Shown here: piece after piece, positions 53,370 to 63,404 of the stretch | Numbering within the stretch: position 1 is the stretch's first letter | Layout of the letters: each line of letters begins with the position of its first letter | Assembly: GCA_963812945.1 (NCBI GenBank) | Contig: CAWEXD010000003.1 | Location: forward strand, 62,001 to 126,000 | From: DASRDR01 sp963812945 [NCBI: uncultured Candidatus Rokubacteria bacterium] | GTDB taxonomy: Bacteria; Methylomirabilota; Methylomirabilia; Rokubacteriales | DNA: 64,000 bases | Reading direction: 5' to 3' | Translations under genes and position numbers: made by a program | The notes under the pieces: model-generated | Databases searched by the model: none | What the model saw: only the letters and a program-made list of their open reading frames with translations | What the model was told of the DNA's origin: nothing

Positions 53370-53642
53370 GCGCGGGCCACTCTACCGCCGATGGCCCGCG
53401 CGCGGGAAACTTCGCGTGAGACGGCTCCCGCCCGCGCGGGGCACCGTCGGTCAGCGCGGATACCGGTGCGAGACGGGCCCCCGGCGTCGCTCGGCGCGAC
53501 GCGGTAGCGGTCAACAATGGCCGACGGCCCGGTGTTCGAGGTGATCACGACCGGAACCCGGTTCGCGACGGCGCGGAGGATGGACACGAGGTTGTGCTGG
53601 CGGGGCGCCTTCCCCCTGGCTGCACCGTGGCGCCGGCCGGAA

Positions 53643-55173
53643 TCAGTACATCCCCCCGCGGTCGAGCGTGCGGTAGGCGAGCGCCTCGGCGAGGTGCTCG
53701 ACGGTGATCGCCTCGGCGCCCCCGAGGTCCGCGATCGTCCGGGCCACCTTGAGGACGCGGTCGTGGCCGCGGGCCGAGAGCCCGAGCCGCCCCGCCGCCC
53801 GGGTCAGGAGGTCCCGCCCTGCCGGTGTCAGCGCGCAGTGCCGCCCGAGCTGCCGCGGCGTCATCCGCGCGTTGAGGCGCTGAGGGCCGCGTCCCAGGCG
53901 CGCCCGCTGGCGCTCGCGGGCTCGGGTGACCCGCTGCCGGACCGTCGCCGACTCGGACTCGGCCCCGTTCCCCGGCAGGGCTAGGTCCGGGCTGACCGGC
54001 CCCACCTCGACGTGGACATCGATCCGGTCCAGCAGCGGCGCCGACAGCCGGCCCAGATAGCGCGCCCGCTCGCCCGGCGTGCACACGCAGCCGTCGACGC
54101 TCCGGCATCCGCGCCGACACGGGTTCATGGCCCCTACCAGCTGAACCTCGGCCGGGAGCCTCACCGTTCCCCCGGCGCGCGCGACGCTCACCATGCCGTC
54201 CTCGAGCGGCTGCCGGAGGGTGTCGAGGGCGTGGGGCGCGAACTCCGGCAGCTCGTCCAGGAAGAGCACACCGTGGTGCGCCAGGCTCACCTCGCCGGGA
54301 TGCGGCGGCCGGCCCCCGCCCACGAGCCCCGCGGGCGAGACGGTGTGGTGAGGAGCCCGAAACGGCCGCCGTGTCACGAGGCCCTCTGGCGGGAGCAGCC
54401 CGGCCACGCTCCAGATCCGGCTCACCTCGATCGCCTCGGCCAGCGTGAGCGGCGGCAGGATCGTCGGCAGCCGCCGGGCGAGCAGCGTCTTGCCGGTCCC
54501 CGGCGGCCCGACGAGCAGCACATTGTGGCCGCCCGCCGCCGCGATCTCGAGCGCCCGCTTGGCGTGCGCCTGCCCGCGCACGTCCCCGAAGTCGACATCG
54601 TCGGGTGGGGCGACGGCGAGAAGATCGCGTGGGATCCGCCCGGGCGCTCGGGATCGTGCGGGCCTCGTTGAGGAACGCGGCCGCCTCGGCGAGTGAAGCC
54701 ACGGGGTAGACGGCCAGCGCCTCGAGGATCGCCGCCTCCGCCGTGTTGCCGGGAGCGAGCAGGCACCCATCGAGCCCCGCGTGGCTCGCCCGGAGCGCCA
54801 TGGGGAGCACGCCGCGCACCGGATGAATCGCCCCGTCGAGGGCAAGCTCCCCGACGACGAGGAGGCGCGCGAGCCGGTCGGGCTTCACCGCCCCCATCGC
54901 CGCCAGCAGGCCGAGCGCGATCGGCAGATCGAAGCTGACGCCTTCCTTCCGGACGTCGGCGGGCGCGAGATTGACCGTGACCCGCTCGAGCGGGACCGCG
55001 AAGCCGGAGTTCCGGATCGCCGTCCGCACGCGCTCTCGGCTCTCGCGCACGGCGGTGTCCGGGAGGCCGACCGTGGCGTACGCGGGCAGCCCCTGGCTCA
55101 CGTCGACCTCGACGCGGACCAGCGCCGCCTCGACACCCGTGAGGCAGGCGGACAGCACCCGCGCCAGCATCAC
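53643..55173 (-). CDS. comM: ComM/YifB-family Mg-chelatase-like ATPase with apparent frameshift
   Basis: AAA+ protein; ComM relatives are helicases that promote branch migration in natural transformation. N-terminal half in one frame: MMLARVLSACLTGVEAALVR, VGLPDTAVRESRERVR, NLAPADVRKEGVSFDLP. C-terminal half in the next frame: DFGDVRGQAHAKRALEIAA, Walker A VGPPGTGKTLLAR, FRAPHHTVSPAGLVGG, VLFLDELPEF and the terminal SARGHDRVLKVARTIADL. The switch lies between about 54620 and 54680, after NEARTIPSAR, and needs one base removed. Both halves are otherwise full length (about 510 residues joined), so a sequencing error or a very recent mutation is likely. Start GTG 55173 or ATG 55170. Confidence 0.85.
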
Positions 55174-55224
55174 GCGCTTCGCGGCGATGCCACTGGTGGC
55201 CGTGATCCCATGCCGGCCACTCCC

Positions 55225-55629
55225 TCAGAACACCCCGCCCTCGAAGTCGAAGGCGTGTCGGAGGTGCCGGACGCCCGTCACACGACCGCTCTCGTCCAGC
55301 GAGACCCCGACCACGTCGAAGCGGCAGGGCCGCTCACCCAACCGCCGCGCCGCCAGATAGCCCAGCGCGAGCCGCACGAGACGCATCCGCTTCCGGTGGT
55401 CCACTCCGGCCTCGGGGGGAACGCCCGACGTCCCCCGGCGTGCTTTCACCTCCACGAACACCAGCGTGGCCCCGTCGCGCGCGAGAAGGTCGATCTCGCC
55501 GAGCCGGGACCGGAGGTTGCGCGCGAGGATCACCAATCCGCGCCGCGCGAGGAACCGGGCGGCCGCTCGTTCCCCTGCCTGCCCGAGGGCGCGGGTGGCT
55601 GTCGGAGACGACTCGTGCCGGCGCGCCAT
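55225..55629 (-). CDS. yraN: YraN/UPF0102 family endonuclease-like protein
   Basis: 134 residues with the UPF0102 nuclease-like fold: LGQAGERAAARFLARRGLVI, NLRSRLGEIDLLARDGATLVFVEVKARRG. The Glu-Ile-Asp and Glu-Val-Lys pattern corresponds to a restriction-endonuclease-like core. The cellular role is unknown. The ATG at 55629 gives the normal family start; the open frame continues further upstream but without family sequence. It is often found next to comM/yifB, as here (51-base gap). Confidence 0.88.
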   Translation of the reverse strand: MARRHESSPTATRALGQAGERAAARFLARRGLVILARNLRSRLGEIDLLARDGATLVFVEVKARRGTSGVPPEAGVDHRKRMRLVRLALGYLAARRLGERPCRFDVVGVSLDESGRVTGVRHLRHAFDFEGGVF

Positions 55630-55957
55630 GCCGAGTGGCTTGTGCAAGGAGCCGACCAGCGCGCGTGCCGCGCAACTGCAGGCCCGAGAGCACGCCGGCC
55701 ACGTGCGACGACGACTGCCGACCGCTGGTGGATACGCCCCCGGCTCGAAACGTCGCACCCAGGCCCTTCGGACCCTCCCCGTGGCGCGGGCGGGGCGGGT
55801 TCGGCTCGGATGCGCCCGCCGGAGAGCCGGAGCCGGAGATGCCCGTGAAACTTGCCGGAGTCCGGGCCGTTGCGGGGTGCGGGCTTCGACGATTGCGTTA
55901 GGGTGTCCCCTGACGTGGCGCGACGGGAACTCCCGGCCCACTGCTACCCGCGGCGAC
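55630..55957. other. intergenic stretch without recognisable gene
   Basis: 328 bases between yraN and pgaD. Open frames on both strands exist because of the high G+C content but show no conserved motif. No clear promoter or terminator is seen. Confidence 0.5.
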
Positions 55958-56455
55958 TCATGGCGGGGGCCTTCCCCTCGGCGGCGGACCGCGTGTCGTG
56001 TGGGCCCAGTCCCACCCCCGTAGCCTGCCGAGCGTCCCGAGCGTCAGGACCGTCGGCGACATCGCGCACCCGGCTGGTACGAGCGCCACGACGGGGGACG
56101 GAGGCCTCCCGATGGCGATCTTCGGCCTCCGCACGGGCGAGATGGGGCCAAGCCGGACGCCGTCAGGCTGGACGTTCCGCGCCCCATGGTCCGCGCCGCG
56201 CGGCAGTCGACGCCAGCGGTCGTAGCTTCCCCACCCCACGACCAGCAGGACGGCCGTTGCGGCCACGCCGAGCACCCCGGTCAGATCGGCCACGAACACG
56301 TCCCAGCGGAAGCCCTCGCTGGCGATGAGATACCGGAGCGTGTCGAAGGGCTGCCACCAGAGGCCCCACAGGGCCACCGTCAGGCATCGGTCTCGCCAGC
56401 GACACGCCACCGGCCGGCGCTCACGGTGCTCGATGACCGGGGAGCGCCTCGTCAT
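55958..56455 (-). CDS. pgaD: PgaD-like subunit of poly-N-acetylglucosamine synthase
   Basis: 165-residue protein with two membrane spans: CLTVALWGLWWQPFDTLRYL and FVADLTGVLGVAATAVLLVV, followed by GWGSYDRWRRL. This two-span plan after pgaC is that of PgaD, which forms the cyclic-di-GMP-responsive synthase with PgaC. The C-terminal tail is basic and Pro-rich and longer than usual. The ATG at 56455 overlaps the pgaC stop (ATGA). It was easily missed because the same frame is open far upstream of the true start. Confidence 0.82.
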   Translation of the reverse strand: MTRRSPVIEHRERRPVACRWRDRCLTVALWGLWWQPFDTLRYLIASEGFRWDVFVADLTGVLGVAATAVLLVVGWGSYDRWRRLPRGADHGARNVQPDGVRLGPISPVRRPKIAIGRPPSPVVALVPAGCAMSPTVLTLGTLGRLRGWDWAHTTRGPPPRGRPPP

Positions 56456-57720
56456 GCCGGAAGCTCCAGCCCTCGGTCCGGGCTCACCCAAGTGCCCGGG
56501 CGGCCTCGCGCGCGCAGGAGCGCTCTCGGAAGGCCCACGATGACGGTGAGCAGGATGACGAGCCAGAAGAGGACGGGATAGGCGATGACCGACGGAAGGT
56601 ATCGCCCGATTCCAGGCTCGTAGCGCAGGTCGAGGGCCATTCCCACCGCAACCTGGAGGAGGAACATCAGCGCGAGCGTCACGCCCCAGGCGCCGGGGAC
56701 GAGCCCGCCGACGGTCACGGGCAACGAGACGCCCGGCAGCAGGCCCACGAGCCACCAGACCGACAGGGTGAACGTCACCACGGCCCACGCGACGCTCGTC
56801 AGGTAGTCCGCCGCGATGATCCACATCCCGTGCGACCGGCCGCTCACGAGCTGGGGCAGGCACCGGAGAAAGACCTGCACCGCGCCGGTGGCCCAGCGGA
56901 GCCGTTGCCGCCAGAGTCCGCGCAGGGTCTCGGGCATCAGGATCCAGCAGAGCGCCCGCGGCTCGAACCGGATCCCCCACCCGCCGAGCTGGAGCCGCCA
57001 GCTGATGTCCACGTCGTCGGTCAGCGCGTCCGGGCTCCAGTACCCCACCTCGGCGAGCGCACTCTTTCGAAATCCGCACACGACCCCGGAGACCGTGAAG
57101 AGCCGACCCCAAACCATCTGCGCCCGCTTGATCAGGCCGACCAGGGACGAGAACTCGCCCAGCTGGAGGCGGCCGAGGGTCGTGGACCGGGTGCGAATCC
57201 TCGGATTGCCCGTCACGCCTCCCACCCGCGGCCCGAGCGCGAGGGCGCGCACCATCCAGGTGAGCGCGTGCGCGTCCAGGAGCGCGTCCCCGTCCACGCA
57301 GACGAGGAACTCGGCATCAGTCGCCTCGGCCCCGGCCCGGAGGGCTGTCGCCTTCCCCCGGTTCGTGGCCAGCCGGACGACGCGGAGCCGGGACTCCGTG
57401 GCCGCGAGCGTCCCGAGGATCTCCCCCGTGTCGTCGGTGCTGCCGTCGTCCACTGCCACGATCTCGTAGTTCGGATAGGACAGCCGTCTCAGAGCGTCGA
57501 TCGTCTCGACGATCTGCCGCGCCTCGTTGTGGCACGGGACGATCACCGCCGCCTTCGGGTAGCGCGCCAGACGCGGGGGTCGATCGTGGTCGGGCCCGGA
57601 GCGCTCCTCGAACCACCAGAAGAAGACCCCGCCCGCGATCCAGACCGCGGCCATGACGAAGGGGTAGCCGAACTCGAACTTCTGGAGCGCGTCGACGACG
57701 GCCTGCGCGTGGTCGATCAT
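56452..57720 (-). CDS. pgaC: PgaC-like poly-beta-1,6-N-acetylglucosamine synthase (GT2)
   Basis: 422 residues. One N-terminal span (FVMAAVWIAGGVFFWWF), then the GT2 domain with AAVIVPCHNEARQIVETI, VAVDDGSTDDTG, CVDGDALLD, the acceptor Asp region DALTDDVDISWRLQ, and the QRLRWATGA motif (QxxRW), then three or four C-terminal spans. These are the processive-GT features of PgaC/IcaA. It polymerises UDP-GlcNAc and exports the chain. Six bases after the pgaB stop. Confidence 0.93.
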   Translation of the reverse strand: MIDHAQAVVDALQKFEFGYPFVMAAVWIAGGVFFWWFEERSGPDHDRPPRLARYPKAAVIVPCHNEARQIVETIDALRRLSYPNYEIVAVDDGSTDDTGEILGTLAATESRLRVVRLATNRGKATALRAGAEATDAEFLVCVDGDALLDAHALTWMVRALALGPRVGGVTGNPRIRTRSTTLGRLQLGEFSSLVGLIKRAQMVWGRLFTVSGVVCGFRKSALAEVGYWSPDALTDDVDISWRLQLGGWGIRFEPRALCWILMPETLRGLWRQRLRWATGAVQVFLRCLPQLVSGRSHGMWIIAADYLTSVAWAVVTFTLSVWWLVGLLPGVSLPVTVGGLVPGAWGVTLALMFLLQVAVGMALDLRYEPGIGRYLPSVIAYPVLFWLVILLTVIVGLPRALLRARGRPGTWVSPDRGLELPA

Positions 57721-57726
57721 TCCCGT

Positions 57727-59598
57727 CTACGGGCGGAACGGGAACGACGAGGCCCCGACCACCTGGCTCATGGCGGCCAGCTCGCCGGGTCGGTCCAGCA
57801 GCCGGTCGGGACAGTAGATGCCGTTCAAGAGACCGGTGCGCTGGACGCGGCGCCACTCCGCCGGCACCCCGCGCGCGCTGATGTACACCAGCCGGCCCCA
57901 GTGGTCTCCCTCGAGCCAGCCGAGGTCCCTGAGCTTCTGGATGACCTCGTCCGGCCGCCCGTCCCAGCGGAACGCCACGTAGTCGGCCGCATCCGTGGCC
58001 ATGTCGGTCGGGCGCCGCAGTCGCGCCAGGTCCACGACGTCGAGCACCTTGGCGGAGGGCTGGTACTGGGTCACGGACTCGACCACGCGCAGCGCAAACC
58101 GGCCCTCCTCCGACAGGCGGGCTCGGTCCTGCCCCTCCCGGACCCACCGCGGGGTCCGGGGGTCCCAGCGACTGACTCCCGGCCGCAGGCCTCCGGGAGG
58201 CAGCTGGGCCGCGAGGGAGATCGGTCCCAGCCCCACGCCGTGGAACGGCACCGACCGTGACAGCGCCGTGTGGACCGCGAGAATCGTGTCGGCATCCCGC
58301 CCGGCCTGCTCCGTGGGTAGCCAGGCATACACTCCCGCGCCTGCCCGGCTTTGAATCTGCCAGGCCGACCGGCTGAAGAGATCCGCCCGGACCGGGAGCC
58401 GGTCGGTGGGGAAGTACACCCCGCCGCCAGGAGCCGACGAGGCCGCCGCCAGCAGGACCACGTTCGGCTTGAAGACCAGGATCTGGTCGAGAACTCGGCC
58501 GAGCCGGACATTCTGCTCCTCCTCCGTCGGCGCAAACACCTCGTCCAGGTTGACGCAGAGGCCCCGCAGCAACGCGGGCTCGGGCGGTTGCGTGAGGGCG
58601 TCGGACACGAATGTCACACCCGGGTTCTGCGCGGCGTAGAACCGCCCGATGCGTCCCAGCTCGCGGATGCTCGCGCGCTCGGGATCGAGCGTCAGGCTGA
58701 TGGGCATGCCCGCCTCCCGGGCGGCCGTCACGGTCACCTCGCTCCAGCGCCCGTACGGCCACGTGATCACCCGTGGCCGCACGCCGAGATGGGCGGCGAG
58801 GAGGTCGGAGTTTCGCTCGAGGTCGGCACGCACCCGCCGCCGGTACTCCTCGTCCGTCTCGTACCGGCCCGTCTGGGGATCGTAGGCGTAGTCGATGGCC
58901 GCCTGCGCCAGCGCGATCGCGACCCTGAGGAACGGCCTGAACGTCAAGCCCAGGACGGACCGGGCGTCCTCGAAGCGGGGCCGGGTCAGCTGGAGCGGAA
59001 TCCGCTCGGTGATCCGCAGCCCCGGCCGCCGGCGAATGAACCCATGCCCGATCGCGGCCGGGACCTCGCCTCCCTGGGGATTCGTGAAGACGGTGGTGTG
59101 CAGGCCATAGGTGTGCGACCCGATCTCCACGAGCCCGGAGCGCCGCATCTCGCGCAGCTGCTCCCAGCTCACGAAGTCTTCCCGGTCGGCCAGGCTCGTC
59201 CCGAAGCGGACCTGTGCCCGAAGAGGCACGTCGAGGAAGCTCCCGACCACGGACAGCACGGCCGGGTAGTTGAAGGCCTTGAGGAGCGGGAACACGTGGG
59301 TGTAGAAGCTCCGGTAGCCGTCATCGAACGTCAGGAGGACCGCCTTGGGCGGGAGCGGTCGCTGGCCGTGCTGCGCGGCGACGATGTCGTCGACGGACAC
59401 GACGCGATGGCCGTGCTGGCGCAGCCAGTCCAGCTGGATGGCCAGGTTGCGCAGGGTGATCCCGTCGTAGGTCAGCGCGCTGGCGCTGTCGACGACGTCG
59501 TGATACGCGAGCACCGTGAAGTCCGTGTCGGCCGCCCAGGTCTCGGTCCCGCCGCCGATCACGGCCAGGAGCACGAGGGCAGACACGATGGGCCGCAT
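57727..59598 (-). CDS. pgaB: PgaB-like poly-N-acetylglucosamine deacetylase
   Basis: 623 residues. A signal peptide (VSALVLLAVIGGGTETWA) lacks a lipobox Cys, so it may be periplasmic rather than a lipoprotein. The polysaccharide deacetylase domain has LAYHDVV, LLTFDDGYRSF (catalytic Asp-Asp) and IGSHTYGLH (metal-binding His pair). The C-terminal hydrolase-like domain characteristic of PgaB follows from about 320 (LCVNLDEVFAPTEEEQNVRL and later QRTGLLNGIYCPDRLLDRPG). Deacetylates PNAG to allow export through PgaA. Confidence 0.93.
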   Translation of the reverse strand: MRPIVSALVLLAVIGGGTETWAADTDFTVLAYHDVVDSASALTYDGITLRNLAIQLDWLRQHGHRVVSVDDIVAAQHGQRPLPPKAVLLTFDDGYRSFYTHVFPLLKAFNYPAVLSVVGSFLDVPLRAQVRFGTSLADREDFVSWEQLREMRRSGLVEIGSHTYGLHTTVFTNPQGGEVPAAIGHGFIRRRPGLRITERIPLQLTRPRFEDARSVLGLTFRPFLRVAIALAQAAIDYAYDPQTGRYETDEEYRRRVRADLERNSDLLAAHLGVRPRVITWPYGRWSEVTVTAAREAGMPISLTLDPERASIRELGRIGRFYAAQNPGVTFVSDALTQPPEPALLRGLCVNLDEVFAPTEEEQNVRLGRVLDQILVFKPNVVLLAAASSAPGGGVYFPTDRLPVRADLFSRSAWQIQSRAGAGVYAWLPTEQAGRDADTILAVHTALSRSVPFHGVGLGPISLAAQLPPGGLRPGVSRWDPRTPRWVREGQDRARLSEEGRFALRVVESVTQYQPSAKVLDVVDLARLRRPTDMATDAADYVAFRWDGRPDEVIQKLRDLGWLEGDHWGRLVYISARGVPAEWRRVQRTGLLNGIYCPDRLLDRPGELAAMSQVVGASSFPFRP

Positions 59599-59601
59599 CG
59601 T

Positions 59602-62055
59602 TCAGAACCTCACGTTGAGCTGAAGGAAGCCGGAGACCTCGTCCTCGCGGTCGCCGTCGAACACCCGGCTTGCGAAGAGGATGCCATAGGAGAGCGCGAC
59701 CTGGCGTCCGAACTGCCACCGGTGCTCGTAGGCGATGGTGCCGATGGGCTCACCGTCGAACCCGGCCTGGAAGGCTCCGCCGACGGTGCCGGTGAGCGCG
59801 TGCACGAACGACTGGCGGTACCGCCGCCACGCGACGTGCTCGGCGACCAGAGCGACGGTGGGTGTGAACCCCCACTCGGGGCTGAAGTAGGCGACGTCCG
59901 TGCGGGAATTCGTCGAGTAGTAGAGCTCCACGATCCCCGTCAGCGTGAAGAGGGGCCGCTCGAGGACTCGCTGCGCGAAGCGCGGGAACAGCTCGTTCCG
60001 CACGTTCCCGTCGCTGAAGTCCATCAACCGCCACATGAGCGCCAGCCCGCGGCTCTCGTGGAATCGATAGCCGGCGCCCAGCTCCACCGCGTCAGCCGTG
60101 GTTCCGTTCTTCAGCGCGCGGATCGGGGTTTCCCGGGAGAAGATCTCCCCGGCCGCGGACAGGCTCACGTGGTCGGTCGGCGTCCAGTCGATCTCTGCCC
60201 GCCCGCCGAGCCCGTCTTCGGTGCTCTCGTTGTACGTGAGCTCGGCGAACGCCCGCAGCGAGGGGCCCCGGTACTCCAGGCCGGCCGCCGCGCGGTGCCA
60301 CGTCTCCCGTCCCTCCGGGAGATCCTCCGTCACGTAGCGATAGGCGCCGGTGGCGCGCCAGTAGTCCCAAAGGGGCGGCGACCAGAGACGCGTCGTGAGC
60401 GCGATCCCCACGCCCGGCGCCGTCGGCTCGGCGCCGTAGCTCGGCTCGACGCGGGTGACCCACTCCCACATCCGGTGGACGTCCCAGTCCTTCCTCAGAT
60501 CCTGCACGCTCTTGTTCTCGGGGAAGCCGGTGTAGAGCCGGTCGATCTCGGCGCCGGCCTCCGGATAGCGCCGGAGGTCGAGCAAGGTCGCGGCATGGCC
60601 GAGATGGAGACCGACGTCGTTGGGCGCCGACCGCAGCCACGGCTCGATCAGGCTCAGCGACCGGCGCGGCCAGCCCCGCGCCCGGGCCACGCTGGCGAGG
60701 TCCGTCTGGATCCAGGTCGCCGCCGGGGCCGCGGCCGCCAGCGGTGACAGCCGGTCCCAGGCCTCGCTCACTTGGCCGCCGTAGTAGCGGGCGAGGGCGG
60801 CCGTCACGGCGGCGGTACCCCTGAGCTCGTTCTCGACGGTCGCCCCGGTGTCGAGGAATCGCACGAACGGCGGCTGCTCCCGCTCGAGCGCGTCGATCAC
60901 GGCGAAGGCGCGGTCGTAGCGCTCGAGCTCGACCCACGCGTAGAAGAGGCCGAGGCGCGCCTCGAAGCGCGTCTCGGCCTCCCGTGGATTCTCGTCCACG
61001 ACCGATTGGTAGAGGTCCCGGGCAGCGGCGGGGTCCTCGAGATGAAGGTACGCGGACGCCGCGCTCAGCCGGGCGAAGGCTGGCACGGTCACGCCCTCCT
61101 GACGCAGGCGCTCGTAGACGACCACCGCGTCCCGCATCCGGACCCGATCGCGATAGGCGACGAGGAGATCGAACCGGGCCCGCTGGAGGATCGCGCTCGC
61201 CGCGTCCGGCCGCGCCTCCAACTCCGCGATCCTCCGCTCGATGGCGGCGATGCCGCGGTCGGTCGCGTCGAACCCGTGAGCGGGATCGACGACCGACAGC
61301 CGACCCCAGCGCAACAGCATCGCCCCCTGGGTCTCGACGAGACGGTCACGCTCAGCCTGGCCGAGCAGATCGGCCGGCTCTCGGGCGAGCTCCTGGGCCC
61401 GGAAGGGAGCCCCGAGCGCCTCCAGCGCCATGACGCGCCCGGCGAGCGCCTCGCGGTTCTCGGGCCTCAGCTTCAGCACTTCCGTGTAGTAGCGGAGGGC
61501 CGCCGGCAGGTCCCGGGATTGCGCGGAGAGGTAAGCCCACACGAGCAATGCCTCGGGGTCCGACGGATCAGTCCCGTGCGAGACCGTCAGGACGTCCCGC
61601 GCTTCCTCGAAACGGCCGGTGTCCACGTAGACCAGCGCCCGAAGGATCGACCACCGCTGCTCCTCGGGAAAGCGCTCGGCCCCGCGTTGAAGATAGCGAT
61701 CCGCGCGGTCGAACTCTCCCACGGCGCGCGCCGACCGGGCGGCGGCGAAGAGCGCGTAATCGGGGGCCGCCTCGGGACCGATCGTCTCGAAGACCTCTAG
61801 CGCCTCGCGATCGCGGCTCGCCCACCCGAGGACGACCGCCAGGTCCGAGGCGATCGGGATGTCCCCCGGGTACGCGACCCGAAGCTCTTGCAGACGGGTG
61901 ATCGCCGGGGCAAGGTCGCCCGATCGGGCCAACTCCACGGCCTCCACGCGCTCGGCGTTCTGCGCCTGCGCGGGGAGCGTCCAGAAGAACGCCACCAGCG
62001 CAACGGCGAACGGGACCCGGAACGCACCGGCTCTCCTTGCGGATACCGTGCTCAT
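59602..62055 (-). CDS. pgaA: PgaA-like outer-membrane PNAG porin
   Basis: 817 residues. Signal peptide (FAVALVAFFWTLPAQAQ), then TPR-type helical repeats (about 30-510: AFFAAARSARAVGEFDRAD-like units, LRYYTEVLKLRPENREALAG), then a C-terminal beta-barrel region (about 530-817) of alternating strands ending in LNVRF, a terminal Phe suited to outer-membrane insertion. This TPR-plus-barrel plan matches PgaA. First gene of the pga operon; pgaB follows after 3 bases. Confidence 0.9.
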   Translation of the reverse strand: MSTVSARRAGAFRVPFAVALVAFFWTLPAQAQNAERVEAVELARSGDLAPAITRLQELRVAYPGDIPIASDLAVVLGWASRDREALEVFETIGPEAAPDYALFAAARSARAVGEFDRADRYLQRGAERFPEEQRWSILRALVYVDTGRFEEARDVLTVSHGTDPSDPEALLVWAYLSAQSRDLPAALRYYTEVLKLRPENREALAGRVMALEALGAPFRAQELAREPADLLGQAERDRLVETQGAMLLRWGRLSVVDPAHGFDATDRGIAAIERRIAELEARPDAASAILQRARFDLLVAYRDRVRMRDAVVVYERLRQEGVTVPAFARLSAASAYLHLEDPAAARDLYQSVVDENPREAETRFEARLGLFYAWVELERYDRAFAVIDALEREQPPFVRFLDTGATVENELRGTAAVTAALARYYGGQVSEAWDRLSPLAAAAPAATWIQTDLASVARARGWPRRSLSLIEPWLRSAPNDVGLHLGHAATLLDLRRYPEAGAEIDRLYTGFPENKSVQDLRKDWDVHRMWEWVTRVEPSYGAEPTAPGVGIALTTRLWSPPLWDYWRATGAYRYVTEDLPEGRETWHRAAAGLEYRGPSLRAFAELTYNESTEDGLGGRAEIDWTPTDHVSLSAAGEIFSRETPIRALKNGTTADAVELGAGYRFHESRGLALMWRLMDFSDGNVRNELFPRFAQRVLERPLFTLTGIVELYYSTNSRTDVAYFSPEWGFTPTVALVAEHVAWRRYRQSFVHALTGTVGGAFQAGFDGEPIGTIAYEHRWQFGRQVALSYGILFASRVFDGDREDEVSGFLQLNVRF

Positions 62056-62146
62056 GCGCGACCGGCGCGTGCCGGACGGAGCTTCTGCGGGGCGTGCGCA
62101 TGTCCAGGACGAAGGCCCGCCGACAGGTCTCGACGCACGATCGCGA

Positions 62147-63118
62147 TCAGCGGTACGCCTGCGTGACGCAGGGGCTGACCCGCGGATCGGCCAGGACGTC
62201 CGCAGGGCCGCGTTCGAGCTCCTTCCACTTCGGATGACCGTGCTGCCGGAGCCAGGGTACGTTGTCAGCCACGAGACGGAACAGTCGCCCGATCGCGTCG
62301 CAGGCGGCCGAGCCGACGGGCGCGCCGGCCGTCACCATGGCAGTCCGGATCTTCACGGTTTCCACCGGGCGATCCAGCCACGGATAGGCGTGAGCCTTGA
62401 TCACGGTCGGCGTGTAGTGCTGCGCCAGCGGCGCGTCTTCGGTCTTGGGATTCAGCCGGATCGGCACCAGGACGAAGCCATAGGACGCCGAGATACTCTC
62501 CCTCAGGTACTCTGCCGGAGTGCCGGCCACGCGGAAGAAGGCGTCGATCCGGCCCGCGCGGAGCGCCGTGATCACCTGTCGGGTCTCGAAGAGGTTCACC
62601 ACCTCGCGCGGCTCCACCCCCGCGAGGTGCAGCAGGACGAGGGCGGTCACCGTCGTCCCGCTCCCCGGCGGACCGATGTCGACGCGCTTGCCGCTGAGAT
62701 CGGCAAGCCCGTTGATGCCGGGCCGGGCGAAGAGGTAGACGTCCTCGTCGTACAGGCCGCCCGCGATCTGGAGCTCGCCGATGACTCTCCGCGCGTCCGG
62801 GTCGCCGCGCGCGTAGATCTGGAGGTAGCTCAGCACGTCGCTCTGCGTGACGCCGAGCTGGACCGACTTGTAGCGGAACACGTCGATGACGTTCTGCAGG
62901 GCGCCCTGCGAGGGCAGGATGGCCAGCTCGATGCCCACCTCCGGCGCGACCTCGTCCACGAGCCGCTTGATGTCGCGCCCCATCGCGAAGTACGCCCCCG
63001 ACTCGCCGCCGGTGATCATCATCAGCTCCGTGCGAGACGCGGCGCGGGGCGCCACCTGAGCGTCGGCGACGATCGCCACGCTCGCAACGGCCAGGACGAC
63101 CGACTGGAACCACTTCAT
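62147..63118 (-). CDS. TAXI-type TRAP solute-binding protein
   Basis: 323-residue periplasmic binding protein. Signal peptide (VVLAVASVAIVADAQ), then MMITGGESGAYFAMGRDI, LPSQGALQNVIDV, LGVTQSDVL, KRVDIGPPGSGTTVTA and later RVAGTPAEYLRE: the TAXI family pattern. Such proteins feed TRAP transporters, but no TRAP membrane subunit is visible nearby. CAGGAGGAGG precedes the ATG at 63118. It lies 91 bases before pgaA on the same strand and might be read with it. Confidence 0.85.
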   Translation of the reverse strand: MKWFQSVVLAVASVAIVADAQVAPRAASRTELMMITGGESGAYFAMGRDIKRLVDEVAPEVGIELAILPSQGALQNVIDVFRYKSVQLGVTQSDVLSYLQIYARGDPDARRVIGELQIAGGLYDEDVYLFARPGINGLADLSGKRVDIGPPGSGTTVTALVLLHLAGVEPREVVNLFETRQVITALRAGRIDAFFRVAGTPAEYLRESISASYGFVLVPIRLNPKTEDAPLAQHYTPTVIKAHAYPWLDRPVETVKIRTAMVTAGAPVGSAACDAIGRLFRLVADNVPWLRQHGHPKWKELERGPADVLADPRVSPCVTQAYR

Positions 63119-63404
63119 CTTTCGCTGCCTCCTCCTGGCTCATTCCCGGAGCGAGCCAATGGCACGCCGCAGCCCAATCTCGACCCTCCGCGATGACTGC
63201 CCGCGCCCACCTTCCTCCGCTCCGCGGTTGCGCTGGATACGGACAGGGCGCCGCGATCACCGCCACCTCGGATTGTGGACCGCCCGTTACGGTACCATCG
63301 ACCGCGAGCCCGGCAGTATGGGACCTTCGTCCAATCACTCGGATAGACGACCCGCAGCCGACGCGAAGCGCCGGACCTGGGGTCGGGGCTAGGCCGCATC
63401 CGCG

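Noticed and set aside
58351-60747. 798-codon open frame on the plus strand
   Set aside because: Antisense to pgaB and pgaA, which have clear family motifs.
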